Positions 16,826-25,366 of a DNA stretch of 64,000 nucleotides are shown piece after piece (position 1 is the stretch's first letter; every line of letters begins with the position of its first letter). The stretch is from Myxococcales bacterium. GTDB lineage: Bacteria; Myxococcota_A; Polyangia; Nannocystales; Nannocystaceae. The position numbers were made by a program, and so were the translations under genes. Below the pieces are notes generated by a model. It had not been told where the DNA came from, searched no databases, and was given only the letters and a program-made list of their open reading frames with translations. The stretch spans positions 496,001 through 560,000 of the forward strand of contig JACKDU010000005.1 of the NCBI GenBank assembly GCA_020633335.1, in the 5' to 3' direction.

Positions 16826-18174
16826 CGGGCGCACCGGCCGGCTCGCCGCTCGACGCGGAGGGTGATCGGGCGCCGCGGGCGGATCGTCACCCCCGGATCC
16901 ACCGCGAGGGGGCGCTCGCTCGTCGGCGCGAGGGTGAAGCGCTGGGCGAGGGTCGCGAGGATCAGCGTGCCCTCGAGCGTGGCGAAGTGATTGCCGACGC
17001 AGGTCCGGTTGCCGCCGCCGAAGGGCAGGTAGGCGAAGCGAGGGGGCGCTCGCTCGCCGGCGGGGGCGAGCCAGCGCTCGGGCCGAAAGACCTCGGGCTC
17101 GGGGTACCAGCGGGGATCGCGGTGGACCACGTAGCTCAGGAGCGCCACGTTCGCGCCCGCCGGGATCTCGTAGGGGCCGAGCTTCACCGGGCGGAGCGCC
17201 TGGCGATCGACGCCGACGACCGCCGTGTAGAGGCGGAGCACCTCCTTGAGGATCGCCCCGGTGTAGGTGAGCGACTCGACGTGCTCGCGGCGGACGAGCT
17301 CGTCGCCGAGGACGCGATCCACCTCCTCCTGGAGCCGCTCCTGGATCTGCGGGTGGGCGGCGAGGAGGTGGGCGGCGAAGGTCAGCGTCAGCGCGGTGGT
17401 CTGGTGCCCGGCCATGATCACGGTCAGGATCTCGTCGCGGATCGCGTCGTCGCTGAGGGCGGGGCGCCCGTCGGGAGCGCGCGCCTCGATCAGCCCGTCG
17501 AGGAAGGCGGCCCGGATCTCCGGTCGCGCGCGGGCGCGCCGGAGGAGCGAGGCGGCGGCGCCCTTCGCCTCGGCGAGCGCGCGGCGGAAGCGGAGGTTCC
17601 CCGGGGTGGGGATGAACGCCGGCACCCGGATCCCCGAGGCGCCGAGGCCGCTGAGGTGATCCAGGAGGGTCTTCACCCCGGTCGTGCAGGCCCGGACCTC
17701 GTCCGCGAAGCCCGCGCCCAGGAGCGTCTCCCGGACGACGTCGAGCGCGAGCGCCTCCATGTCTCGATGGACATCGTCGACGCGCCCCTTCGGCCATCGC
17801 TCGAGGTGGTCGACGCCGATCCGGACGATCGCGTCCGCGAGGCCGCGGATGGCCGCGGCGGTGAAGGCGGGCTGGTAGATCCGTCGGTTCTCCCGCCATC
17901 GCTCGCCGTCGCTGACGATGAGCCCGTCGCCGAGGAGCTCGCCGAGGACGCGGGTGAATTGCCCCTTGGCGAAGGCGTCGCGCTCGCGCACGAGCACCGC
18001 CTCGAAGGCGTCGGGGTCGGTCACCTGGACGATGTAGGACCCGGGGACGGGGATGTGCACGTAGTCGCCGTGGCGACGGGAGAGTTCGACGTAGAAGTCG
18101 AGCGGCGAGCGCACGAAGGTCGCCAGCCGCCGCCACGAGAGGTCGGCGGTGGGCGGCCGCCGCGGGGCCGTCAT
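16810..18174 (-). CDS. Cytochrome P450
   Basis: A 454-residue P450 with all hallmark motifs: the I-helix AGHQTT, the K-helix ExxR in ILKEVLRLY, the PERW meander and the heme-binding loop FGGGNRTCVGNHFA. The sequence style (FAYLPFGGGNRTCVG, HRDPRWYPEPEVF) resembles self-sufficient fatty-acid or CYP102/CYP4-like bacterial P450s, but no reductase domain is attached. ATG 18174 overlaps the stop of the upstream membrane-protein gene by four bases (ATGA). It is the last gene of a four-gene minus-strand operon with folE, a cytochrome c and a membrane protein. The substrate is unknown. Confidence 0.92.
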   Translation of the reverse strand: MTAPRRPPTADLSWRRLATFVRSPLDFYVELSRRHGDYVHIPVPGSYIVQVTDPDAFEAVLVRERDAFAKGQFTRVLGELLGDGLIVSDGERWRENRRIYQPAFTAAAIRGLADAIVRIGVDHLERWPKGRVDDVHRDMEALALDVVRETLLGAGFADEVRACTTGVKTLLDHLSGLGASGIRVPAFIPTPGNLRFRRALAEAKGAAASLLRRARARPEIRAAFLDGLIEARAPDGRPALSDDAIRDEILTVIMAGHQTTALTLTFAAHLLAAHPQIQERLQEEVDRVLGDELVRREHVESLTYTGAILKEVLRLYTAVVGVDRQALRPVKLGPYEIPAGANVALLSYVVHRDPRWYPEPEVFRPERWLAPAGERAPPRFAYLPFGGGNRTCVGNHFATLEGTLILATLAQRFTLAPTSERPLAVDPGVTIRPRRPITLRVERRAGRCARQAAT

Positions 18175-18884
18175 CGGGGGCCCCCGGCCGCGGCCGCTCG
18201 CGTCGCCGGGCGGGGCTCGGTCCAGGCGATGAACGCGAGGAGCCAGCCGTAGTAGACGAAGTTGGCGATCGAGCGGACCAGGAAGCCGACGTCGTGGCCC
18301 TCGCTGATGATCACGTCGGCGACGATCCAGAGCGCGTAGTACGACGCCACGAACCAGCCGACGCGGACGCACCAGCGGCGGGCGGCGTCGTCCTGCCGCC
18401 GGGGCAGGATGACCAGGTTGATCAGCAGCGTGAGCGCGAGGAATGAGAGCTCGTAGGCGAGGAAGAGCGCGCGCGAGGTCCGGAGATCGGTCGCCGGCAG
18501 GAGCGCGTAGATCGCCCGCGAGAGGAGCGGGACGATCCACGACCAGGCCAGCACCCGCAGCCAGCCCGCGGGCGACGGCGTCCGGTACTCGCCGTCACGG
18601 GTCGCCTCGAGGAGGAGGAAGTAGCGGAGGTCGCCGGTGACGATGAACGCGACGGGGAGGACGAAGGAGGCCGTCGTCGGCAGCGGGCCGAGCCCCGGCG
18701 GCCCCGTCGGCGTGGTGACGTAGGCGTCGGCGATCGAGATCGCGGTGAAGACCAGGCAGTAGCGGCGGATCGCCGGCGAGAGGCCCCGGCGGGCGAGGGA
18801 GACGGCGAGGCCGAGGGCGGCGCCGATCCAGAGGAGGAAGGGCTGCTGGAGGTGGCCGTAGTAGAAGATCTCGAAGTCGCCCAC
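18171..18884 (-). CDS. Polytopic membrane protein
   Basis: A 237-residue protein with about six or seven hydrophobic segments spread over residues 12-30, 42-60, 66-84, 105-122, 135-160, 172-190 and 205-222. There are few charged residues between them, except a basic loop (PRRQDDAARR) near 165. No motif I recognise is present. It lies between the cytochrome c lipoprotein (15-base gap) and the P450 (4-base overlap), so it is co-transcribed with them. A role in passing electrons or substrate at the membrane would fit the neighbours, but this is inference. Confidence 0.72.
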   Translation of the reverse strand: MGDFEIFYYGHLQQPFLLWIGAALGLAVSLARRGLSPAIRRYCLVFTAISIADAYVTTPTGPPGLGPLPTTASFVLPVAFIVTGDLRYFLLLEATRDGEYRTPSPAGWLRVLAWSWIVPLLSRAIYALLPATDLRTSRALFLAYELSFLALTLLINLVILPRRQDDAARRWCVRVGWFVASYYALWIVADVIISEGHDVGFLVRSIANFVYYGWLLAFIAWTEPRPATRAAAAGGPR

Positions 18885-18899
18885 GGACGTCCTCCCGGG

Positions 18900-19778
18900 C
18901 TAGGGCGCTTGCTTCCGCCGGGCCATCGCCCGGAGGTAGGCGGTGATGTCGTCGATGATCGCCGCGCGCTCCCCCTCCGGCAGCGCCGGCCGGGGCATGC
19001 GAGGACTCCGGCGGACGCTCGCCGGATCGTCGATCCAGCGGTGGAGCCACGGCTCGGCGAAGTACTCGGTGACGCTGACGGGGAAATTCAGCTCAGGGCC
19101 GAGCTGGCCGCCGTCGCCGTTGATCGCGTGGCAGGGCATGCAGTGGACCCGGAAGGCCTGGAAGCCCCGCATCACGTCGGCGGCGGCGTCGGCCGGCGGG
19201 GTCATGCGCGGGAAGCGTTCGCTGAAGTCGCCGAGGTCGATCGCCACGACCTGGTAGGGCCAGCCGTAGTCGCCCTGGCTCCGGATCTCCGCGTCCTCGA
19301 GGTTCTCCCAGACGACGTAGGCCGGGGTCAGATCGACCGCCCGGAGCGCGCCGGACTCGGGCTTGTCGATCGAGAAGGCCGGGGCGTCGGCCCGCCGGAG
19401 GGCGAGGAAGGCCTGGTGCTCGAGGAAGCGGCCGACGGCGACGCTGGGTCGGTACTCGTCGCGGCAGGTGAAGTTGAGCTCGCCCTCCGCGCGCCACTCG
19501 GGGCCGTACACTGCGTCGAGGAGCGCCGCGAGCGGGAGGCCGTCGAAGACGAGCTCGCGGTCCTCGTAGGGATCGTGGACGCGCACCCGCTGGGCCGCGA
19601 CCTTCGCCTCGAGATCGGCGCAGCTCAGGCGGGCCACCTCGACGCCACGCCGCTGGAACGAGAGCGCGCAGGCGGGCGCCGGCGCCACCTCGGCCCCGGG
19701 GGGGTCGCAGCCGGCCGCGAGGGCCGCGAGGGCGGCCAGGGCGAGCGCGCGGAGCGACGGGCGCGGCAGGGCGCTCAT
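18900..19778 (-). CDS. Cytochrome c lipoprotein with N-terminal molybdopterin-oxidoreductase-like domain
   Basis: A 292-residue lipoprotein (lipobox LAAGC, Cys24). Residues about 60-180 (RELVFDGLPLAALLDAVYG... TPAYVVWENLED) look like the sulfite-oxidase-type molybdopterin-binding fold without an obvious cofactor cysteine, a layout also found in substrate-binding partners. A monoheme c-type domain follows, with CMPCH at 213-217 and a probable distal Met (PRMPRPAL) near the C-terminus. It would be exported and heme-loaded in the periplasm. Its start overlaps the folE stop by four bases. Electron transfer for a periplasmic or membrane oxidation is likely; the partner is unknown. Confidence 0.82.
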   Translation of the reverse strand: MSALPRPSLRALALAALAALAAGCDPPGAEVAPAPACALSFQRRGVEVARLSCADLEAKVAAQRVRVHDPYEDRELVFDGLPLAALLDAVYGPEWRAEGELNFTCRDEYRPSVAVGRFLEHQAFLALRRADAPAFSIDKPESGALRAVDLTPAYVVWENLEDAEIRSQGDYGWPYQVVAIDLGDFSERFPRMTPPADAAADVMRGFQAFRVHCMPCHAINGDGGQLGPELNFPVSVTEYFAEPWLHRWIDDPASVRRSPRMPRPALPEGERAAIIDDITAYLRAMARRKQAP

Positions 19779-20293
19779 TCCGGTTCCGCCAGCGTGCCGA
19801 GCGCGATCTCGGTGGTCGTCACGCAATTGGGATCGGAGGGGCCCCGACTGCACATACAGAGGTGACGGGCGCGGGAGACGACGCGGGCGCCGCGGGCCCC
19901 GCCCGTCTCCATGAGCTCGCGGGCGACGTCGCGGACGAGATCCTCCTGGATCTGGAAGCGGCGGGCGTAGGCCTGGACGAGGCGGGGGAGCTTCCCGAGC
20001 CCGAGGATCCGGTCCCCGGGGACGTAGGTCACCGACACCGAGCCGAAGAAGGGGAGGAAGTGGTGGGCGCAGATCGAGTAGAAGCCGATGTCGTCGACGG
20101 TCACCTTCCCCGGGCGCTCGCCCGGGAGGAGGGGCCGGGTCGTCTTGAGGATCGTCGACGGGTCGATCGCGTAGCCCGCGAGGAGCTGCTGATAACAGCG
20201 CACGATTCGATCCTCCGCCTCGGGGGTGTCGAACCAGCGCAGCGCTCGCGGGTCGTCGGTGACATTCTGGGAGAGCCAGTCTTGGAGCTTCAT
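19775..20293 (-). CDS. folE: GTP cyclohydrolase I
   Basis: A 172-residue protein with the FolE core: DIGFYSICAHHFLPFFG (69-84) holds the zinc ligand Cys75 and the catalytic His77/His78, GLGKLPRLVQAYARRFQIQE (98-117) matches GLSKIxRLVxxFAxRxQxQE, and HLCM (144-147) supplies the second zinc Cys146. It converts GTP to 7,8-dihydroneopterin triphosphate for folate, or for pterin/molybdopterin-type cofactors. It is shorter at the N-terminus than housekeeping FolE (about 190-220 residues), which suggests a specialised paralogue. It is the first gene of the operon leading to the cytochrome and the P450. A pterin requirement of the pathway is a guess. Confidence 0.88.
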   Translation of the reverse strand: MKLQDWLSQNVTDDPRALRWFDTPEAEDRIVRCYQQLLAGYAIDPSTILKTTRPLLPGERPGKVTVDDIGFYSICAHHFLPFFGSVSVTYVPGDRILGLGKLPRLVQAYARRFQIQEDLVRDVARELMETGGARGARVVSRARHLCMCSRGPSDPNCVTTTEIALGTLAEPE

Positions 20294-20453
20294 CGGGTCC
20301 TCAGGGGGGAAGTGCGGTCATTTGAATCGTGTGCATGCGAAAGGCGGGGCGATGGCGTCTTCGTCCGGCCACAGTGGCAGGAACCTGTTGAGGAGGTGTG
20401 GAGGGCGCGGTGCGGCGCTGCGCAGCGATGAACCGACACGATCGGTCGTGGCG

Positions 20454-21635
20454 CTAGGCGCGGAGCTCAATTGAGGTGATCTCCGGTGGTACGCCGAGTC
20501 GGTTGATGGGCCCCCAATAGCCGGTCCCCGGGCTCACGTGGAGGTGCATCGCGCCGACGCGGCGCCAGCCGACGTGGGGCGGCGCCGCCTCGGCGAGCCA
20601 GGCGAGGGGGAGGAATTGCCCGCCGTGGGTGTGCCCGCAGAGGTGGAGGTCGAAGCCGAGCGCGGCCGCGCGATCGGCCGCGTCTGCGCGGTGGGAGAGC
20701 AGGATCTTCACCGCCGCCGGGGCGATGTCCCGGGCGGCCGCCAGGAGATCCGTGCGATGGGCGGGGACCAAGGCCTCGGCGGCCTCGTCGGTGACGCCGG
20801 CGATCGCCACCTCGGTGTCACCGATCGTCAGGACATGGTGCTCGTTGACCAGGACCCGCAGGCCGAGGCGACGGAGGGCCTCGAGCCACTCCTCGGCGCG
20901 GTAGAAGTACTCATGGTTGCCGGTGACGAAGAAGACCGGTGCCGCGCGGGCGAGGCGTTCGAGCGCCGCCAACTCCCGGAGGAGCTGGTCGACGTGGCCG
21001 TCGACGAGGTCGCCGGTGATCGCCACGACGTCGGGCCGCTCGGCGAGGACGCGGTCGACGACCGCGGCGAGGTAGTCGCCCCGCACCGTCGGCCCGAGGT
21101 GGAGATCCGAGACCTGGACGAGGCGGAGGCTCGCGCCGCCCTCCGCGGGCCGGCGCCCGAGGGTGACCCGCGTCCGCCGAACGGGGGGGCAGAGCACCGC
21201 CTGCGCGTAGCCGATCGCGCCGAGGAGGGCGGCCACCCCGAGGGTGCAGGCGTCGACGAGCCCCCGCGAGAACGCGCGTCGGGTCGATGTCCCCGGCGCG
21301 GTCGCCTGCCGTGAGCGGCCCCGCGCCCGAGCGACGGAGCGGGTGACGAGCCAGCGGGCCGCGTCGCGGAGCGCGAGGCAGACCGCGGCCATGAAGACCA
21401 GGCTCAGGTCGAGGAACGCGACCCGGGCGCAGGGCACCGCCCAATCGGCCCACGCCGCCGGCGCGTTGAGGCAGACCACCATCGCGGTCGGGACAAATAT
21501 GCAGTTGGCGCCGCTGGCGATGAGGGCGCGGGCCCGGATGGGGCCGCGTCGCGCCGGCGCCCAGACCAGGCGCCAGACCAGGAAGAGGTGCAAAGCGGCG
21601 GAGATGAGCGCCGCGATTGTCGCGTACTCCAGCAC
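20454..21635 (-). CDS. Membrane-anchored metallophosphoesterase (YkuE/YaeI-like)
   Basis: A 393-residue protein. Residues 1-100 contain about four hydrophobic segments, and a further one lies at 128-148. The calcineurin-like phosphoesterase domain follows with DLHLG (about 180), GDLVDG, GNHEY, LSHR and GHTHGGQ, the complete set of dinuclear metal ligands. Relatives act on cell-envelope lipids or phosphodiesters (for example YaeI/LpxG-like enzymes). The topology would place the catalytic domain outside or at the membrane surface. The gene is monocistronic, with 160 bases separating it from folE. Confidence 0.88.
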   Translation of the reverse strand: MLEYATIAALISAALHLFLVWRLVWAPARRGPIRARALIASGANCIFVPTAMVVCLNAPAAWADWAVPCARVAFLDLSLVFMAAVCLALRDAARWLVTRSVARARGRSRQATAPGTSTRRAFSRGLVDACTLGVAALLGAIGYAQAVLCPPVRRTRVTLGRRPAEGGASLRLVQVSDLHLGPTVRGDYLAAVVDRVLAERPDVVAITGDLVDGHVDQLLRELAALERLARAAPVFFVTGNHEYFYRAEEWLEALRRLGLRVLVNEHHVLTIGDTEVAIAGVTDEAAEALVPAHRTDLLAAARDIAPAAVKILLSHRADAADRAAALGFDLHLCGHTHGGQFLPLAWLAEAAPPHVGWRRVGAMHLHVSPGTGYWGPINRLGVPPEITSIELRA

Positions 21636-21757
21636 TATTGCTATTTCCGCCCGGTCAAAGGATGAGCGGACAAGACAATCTTCCGGAGAGCGCTGACGTT
21701 GTCAATGTACATTTGCGCGCTCGTCGCGCGCGGGGATGAGCGCGGGTTTCCACGTGC

Positions 21758-22633
21758 TCAGAAGAGGAAGCGCGCGCTGATCGTCACCGACCAGGGGCGT
21801 GGGGTCGCCCGGCGGACGGTCTGGTTCGGGAAGGAGCCGTCGCCGCGGAAGAGCTTCCTGGCCTTCTCGCACCAGCCTCGATCGACGCTGTCGTGGTAGC
21901 AGGCCTCGCCGCCGAAGGTCAGGCCCTGATCGATCCGCGGGCCGATCATCACCCGCTCGCTCACCCGGATATCGACGCCGCCGCTGAGGCGGAGGAGGCC
22001 GCGGGTGACCGACTGGCGCCATCGGAGGAGGGGCGCGGCGAGGCGCCAGGTGATCCGCGAGACGCCGACGCCGAGGCCGACGTGGGGGATCACGCGGCCG
22101 CGCCGGAGGAGGTTCCAGCGGACGCCGAGCACCAGATCCCAGAGGCCGATGTGGCCGCGATCGGCCTCGTAGTCCGACGGCCTGTAGGCGCGGGCGCGGG
22201 CGAAGGAGGAGTCGAGGCCGAGCTCGACGCTCCCGCCCATTCGGACGCCGATCGCCAGCCGGCCGATCGCGCCCTGGCGCGCCGCGGTGCAGATCGGCTG
22301 GGCGCAGCTGGCGATCCCGGTGGAGACCGCGAAGACGCCTCCGCGCCCGTGATCGCTCGGGTCCGGGTCCTCCTGGCGCTCGTGGGACGTGGGCGCGTCG
22401 CTCCGTCGCTCGATCGAGGGCGCGTCTGCTCGGGGGGGGCCCTCGCCGGCAGGCTCCTCCGGGGCGCTCGCTTCGGGCGCGTTCGTCCAGGGGTCGACCG
22501 ACGCCGGGGGCTGAGGCGCGTCCGTGACCTCCAGCTCGACGTCGATGCGGACGGGAGGGGGCTCGTCGGGCGCGTCGCTCGGCGCGGCGGCGAAGAGGGA
22601 GAGCGCGAGGAGAGGGATGTTGGCGAGGGGCAC
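21758..22633 (-). CDS. Outer-membrane beta-barrel-like protein
   Basis: A 291-residue secreted protein. A signal peptide (LLALSLFAAAPSDA) is followed by a Pro/Glu/Asp-rich, probably disordered stretch (residues 20-95). The C-terminal two thirds have alternating aromatic/hydrophobic beta-strands (GRLAIGVRMGGSVELGLDSSF; VIPHVGLGVGVS) and end in the terminal aromatic SARFLF, the usual outer-membrane assembly signal. Two Cys pairs may form disulfides. The small barrel (roughly eight strands) resembles OmpA/OmpW-like porin-type proteins, but no specific family is recognisable. No ribosome-binding site stands out before ATG 22633. Confidence 0.7.
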   Translation of the reverse strand: MPLANIPLLALSLFAAAPSDAPDEPPPVRIDVELEVTDAPQPPASVDPWTNAPEASAPEEPAGEGPPRADAPSIERRSDAPTSHERQEDPDPSDHGRGGVFAVSTGIASCAQPICTAARQGAIGRLAIGVRMGGSVELGLDSSFARARAYRPSDYEADRGHIGLWDLVLGVRWNLLRRGRVIPHVGLGVGVSRITWRLAAPLLRWRQSVTRGLLRLSGGVDIRVSERVMIGPRIDQGLTFGGEACYHDSVDRGWCEKARKLFRGDGSFPNQTVRRATPRPWSVTISARFLF

Positions 22634-22700
22634 TGGGGGGGAGGACGAGGGGGGCGACGCGGTGGCGCAGCGTCGCTGCCTGGCCCGCCGGCCGACGGGG

Positions 22701-23726
22701 CTAGTCCCGGGTCCAGCGCTCGCAGAAGTACTCGGAGATCCGGATCGTGTCGGCCGAGTAGCCGTCCCGAACGACCCCGAGGGTCTGGATCTCGGTCCAG
22801 CGCATGGTCTCGGCGCAGGGGGCGAGGTCGACGTCGCCGGCGAGGAGCGCCTGGTGGCAGGCGCCGACGCGCGTGCGGTTCCACTTCTGACAGTGGGGGC
22901 CCCACTTGATCTGGTTGTGCGGCCTGGTCGGCGGCGCCTCGGTCAGCTCGAGTGATTGCAGCGCCCGCGCGCAGCGGAGGTCGAGGTCGCTGGCGTCGAC
23001 GTTGTGGCCGGTCGTCAGCGAGTCCCAGGTCGAGAACCAGTGCGGGCACTCGCCGCCGGTGCCGGTCACCGTGAGGACGGCGGCGCAGCGATCGGCGATC
23101 TGGGCGCCGAGGCGGCGGCAGGCGCCCTCGTCATCGGCTTCGAGGCGCGGCGTCGGGTCCCAGGTGACGTATTCGAGGAGCGCGTCGATCGCCGCCTCGA
23201 CCACCGCGAGGCTCGCCGGCGGGGTCCGGGTGTAGTCGCGGACCCAGTGCCGACGTCCGTCCTTGACCACGGCGGTGTAGACGGTCGGGCGATCGGTGAC
23301 CCTGTCGTCGTACTCGTGGTCGGTCCGCCAGTAGCCGCTCCGCTCGCTGAGGTCGAGGAGCGCGGCGACGTCGTCCGGCGAGACCGCGCCCGTGCGGACG
23401 CCGAGGTGATCGACGTTGGCGCGGCCGTGGTAGAAGACGCGGCCGTCGGTGGTGAAGAAGGCGGTGTAGGCCGGGCAGTCGCCGTAGCACATCGTCCGGC
23501 GGATCATCACCTCGCCGATCCGCGGCGCGTCGCCGGCGGGCGGGCGACCGGTGTCGGTGGTGGCGCTCGCGGGCTCGTCGGCGGGGCGGGCTGCGGGGGC
23601 TGTCGCGGGCGCGGGGGCGGACGCGGGCGCGGGCTCGGGCGGTGACCCGCCGCAGGCGCCGAGGGTGAGGGCGAGGGCGAGCGTCAGGGAGACGCGCGTC
23701 GCTGTGATGGGCGCGGGTCGCCGCAC
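22701..23726 (-). CDS. Lipoprotein with DUF6438-like domain
   Basis: The product has a lipoprotein signal (LALTLGACGG) followed by a Pro/Ala-rich linker. The CYGDCPAYTAFFTTDGRVFYHG block (about residues 85-106) is the signature of the DUF6438 family, small domains of unknown function in bacterial lipoproteins. The remaining 170 residues contain several cysteines (GACRRLG, DRCAAV, GECPHW, LRCARA, PHCQKW, GACHQA, PCAETM, EYFCERW) likely to form disulfides. I place the start at GTG 23726 because no ATG precedes the signal peptide in frame; the divergent radical-SAM gene begins only 22 bases away, so the two promoters must overlap. Confidence 0.7.
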   Translation of the reverse strand: MRRPAPITATRVSLTLALALTLGACGGSPPEPAPASAPAPATAPAARPADEPASATTDTGRPPAGDAPRIGEVMIRRTMCYGDCPAYTAFFTTDGRVFYHGRANVDHLGVRTGAVSPDDVAALLDLSERSGYWRTDHEYDDRVTDRPTVYTAVVKDGRRHWVRDYTRTPPASLAVVEAAIDALLEYVTWDPTPRLEADDEGACRRLGAQIADRCAAVLTVTGTGGECPHWFSTWDSLTTGHNVDASDLDLRCARALQSLELTEAPPTRPHNQIKWGPHCQKWNRTRVGACHQALLAGDVDLAPCAETMRWTEIQTLGVVRDGYSADTIRISEYFCERWTRD

Positions 23727-23747
23727 GGGTGGTATGCTCGCTCGCCG

Positions 23748-24365
23748 ATGGGCGGACGTGAAGGGGAGAGCGAGCGCGGGCCGTCGATCGCGGTGGCGAT
23801 GGTCGTCCCGGTCACCGAGGCCGAGGGGCCGGGGCGCCGCTACGCGCTCTGGGTGCAGGGCTGCCCGCTCCGCTGTCCGGGCTGCTGCAACCCGGAGATG
23901 CTCGAATTCGCCGGCGGCGAGCGGCGCTCGGTGAGCTCGCTGATCGCCGAGGCGCGGGCGGCCGAGGTCGAGGGGGTCTCGCTCCTCGGCGGCGAGCCCT
24001 TCGCCCAGGCCGCGGGGCTCGCGATGTTTGCCGAGGGCGTCCGTGAGGCTGGCCTTTCGGTCATGATCTACTCGGGCTACACGCTGGAGGAGCTGCGGGG
24101 GCGGGCGCGGGATGAGCCGGGGGTCGGGCGCTTGCTCGCGGCCTGCGATCTGCTGGTGGATGGTCGCTTTGAGGCGGCGCAGAGGAGCGTCCGGCGGCGC
24201 TTCATCGGCTCGGACAACCAGGTGCTTCACTTTCTGAGTGAGCGCTACCAGGCGGATGATCCGCGCCTTGGTGGGGGGAATACGGTGGAGATCCGGATGC
24301 GTGGGGGGGAGATCACGCTGAATGGGTGGCCGGTGCTCGGGGCGCGGACGCGGCTCGTGCGCTAG
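23748..24365 (+). CDS. Radical-SAM activating enzyme, NrdG-like
   Basis: A 205-residue protein with GCPLRCPGCCN (CxxxCxxC for the [4Fe-4S]-SAM cluster, about residues 43-53) and LLGGEPFAQ (SAM-binding GGEP), as in anaerobic ribonucleotide reductase and pyruvate-formate-lyase activases. These generate a glycyl radical on a partner enzyme. No glycyl-radical enzyme gene lies in the window, and the C-terminus (IRMRGGEITLNG) differs from classical NrdG, so the partner is unknown. The start at ATG 23748 could be up to 17 codons too early. The gene diverges from the DUF6438 lipoprotein gene. Confidence 0.82.
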   Translation: MGGREGESERGPSIAVAMVVPVTEAEGPGRRYALWVQGCPLRCPGCCNPEMLEFAGGERRSVSSLIAEARAAEVEGVSLLGGEPFAQAAGLAMFAEGVREAGLSVMIYSGYTLEELRGRARDEPGVGRLLAACDLLVDGRFEAAQRSVRRRFIGSDNQVLHFLSERYQADDPRLGGGNTVEIRMRGGEITLNGWPVLGARTRLVR

Positions 24366-24489
24366 GCGGGCGCCCACGCTCCTCCGCTCGATGTGTGCCT
24401 TGAGAGGAATGACGATAGTGATCTCGTGACGTCCCAGAACCGTCATTTCGGCCATGCGTACCGATCGTCGGTGTAGTCGCGTTGATCCT

Positions 24490-24933
24490 TCAGCGTCGCC
24501 GTGAGCGCTTGGCCGCGATCGCCAGAATGAGCCCAAGACCGAGGAGCAAGGGGGCGCCCGGATCAGCGTCGCCGATCGAGCACCCCCCCTTGCTCGCGGA
24601 CTCGGTCGGCTGGACGACGGCTGGCGTGTCGCTCGGGGGCGCCGCCTCCGGCTCCGCACTGGGCGTCGGCGCCGGCGCGGGCTCGGGGTCGTCGCTCGGG
24701 GGGGGCGCGGGCGTGGGCTCGGGCGTGGGCTCGGGCTCGGGGGCTACGATCGGCGAGGGATCGGGCGCTGGCGTCGGATCTGCGATCGGCACCGGCTCGA
24801 GATCGTGCCGCCGACGGGGCACGTAGGGGCCGCCGGAGTCGGGCGGGATGTCGGCGCTGGCCGGGGCCGCGAGGAGGAGGGCGAGGAGGGCGCTGAGAGG
24901 CGGGGCGAGCCGACGGGCGAGCATCGTCACCAT
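24490..24933 (-). CDS. Pro-rich secreted protein with MYXO-CTERM-like sorting tail
   Basis: A 147-residue protein: signal peptide (residues 1-27, ending PASA), then a long Pro/Glu/Asp/Ala repeat region (about 40-105), then GGCSIGD followed by a hydrophobic segment (APLLLGLGLILAIA) and a basic end KRSRRR. This Cys, hydrophobic helix and Arg-cluster arrangement is that of MYXO-CTERM/GlyGly-CTERM-type surface-sorting tails handled by rhomboid-like or myxosortase proteases. The product is probably a surface stalk or spacer protein. Two in-frame ATGs (24933, 24924) are possible starts. Confidence 0.68.
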   Translation of the reverse strand: MVTMLARRLAPPLSALLALLLAAPASADIPPDSGGPYVPRRRHDLEPVPIADPTPAPDPSPIVAPEPEPTPEPTPAPPPSDDPEPAPAPTPSAEPEAAPPSDTPAVVQPTESASKGGCSIGDADPGAPLLLGLGLILAIAAKRSRRR

Positions 24934-25253
24934 CGTCGCAGAACTCGGGCGCTACCACGAGCGGTCGATGAGGGCGCCGCGACCGTACTCGACGCGCCGA
25001 CGGAGCGAGGGGCGATTGCGCTCGACGATCTGGGGGCGAGGAGGGCGGCTAGATCCGGACGATGACCCGCGTGCGTTCACCCCGCGGCGGCTCGCCGGGG
25101 AGGGGCGTGAGGAAACGCGAAATATCGATAGTGCGTCGAAATCGAGCACCCGTGGCGAATCGCAGGGCCGCCAGCGGAGCCCGGGTGACGCCGTGAATTC
25201 TCAGCGATCGTGTTTGACAGCTCGACATATTCCCCCCAGTCTGCGGGGCGACC

Positions 25254-25299
25254 GTCGAATCCAAGCGCTGGATCGGCCGCTCCGCGCGCAGCGGAGCGC
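25254..25299 (+). repeat. Leader repeat copy 1 with hairpin
   Basis: This is the first copy of a 46-base direct repeat (second copy 25321-25366; only two or three differences). It contains CGCTCCGC-GCGCA-GCGGAGCG, an 8-bp GC stem with a 5-base loop. It lies in the presumed 5' leader of the RRM-protein gene. No U-run follows, so it is not a typical intrinsic terminator. Confidence 0.75.
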
Positions 25300-25320
25300 G
25301 ATGTCACAGGAACGCAGAGA

Positions 25321-25366
25321 GTCGAGTCCAGGCGCTGGATCGGCCGCTCCGCGCGCAGCGGAGCGC
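25321..25366 (+). repeat. Leader repeat copy 2 with hairpin
   Basis: This is the second copy of the 46-base repeat, with the same 8-bp stem (GCGCA loop), ending 24 bases before the RRM gene start. The 22-base spacer between copies is not conserved. A tandem duplication kept nearly identical upstream of an RNA-binding-protein gene suggests an RNA-level control element. Confidence 0.75.

Noticed and set aside
23727..24659. Upstream extension of the DUF6438 lipoprotein frame
   Set aside because: It overlaps the radical-SAM gene in antisense, and the lipoprotein signal peptide begins only after 23726.
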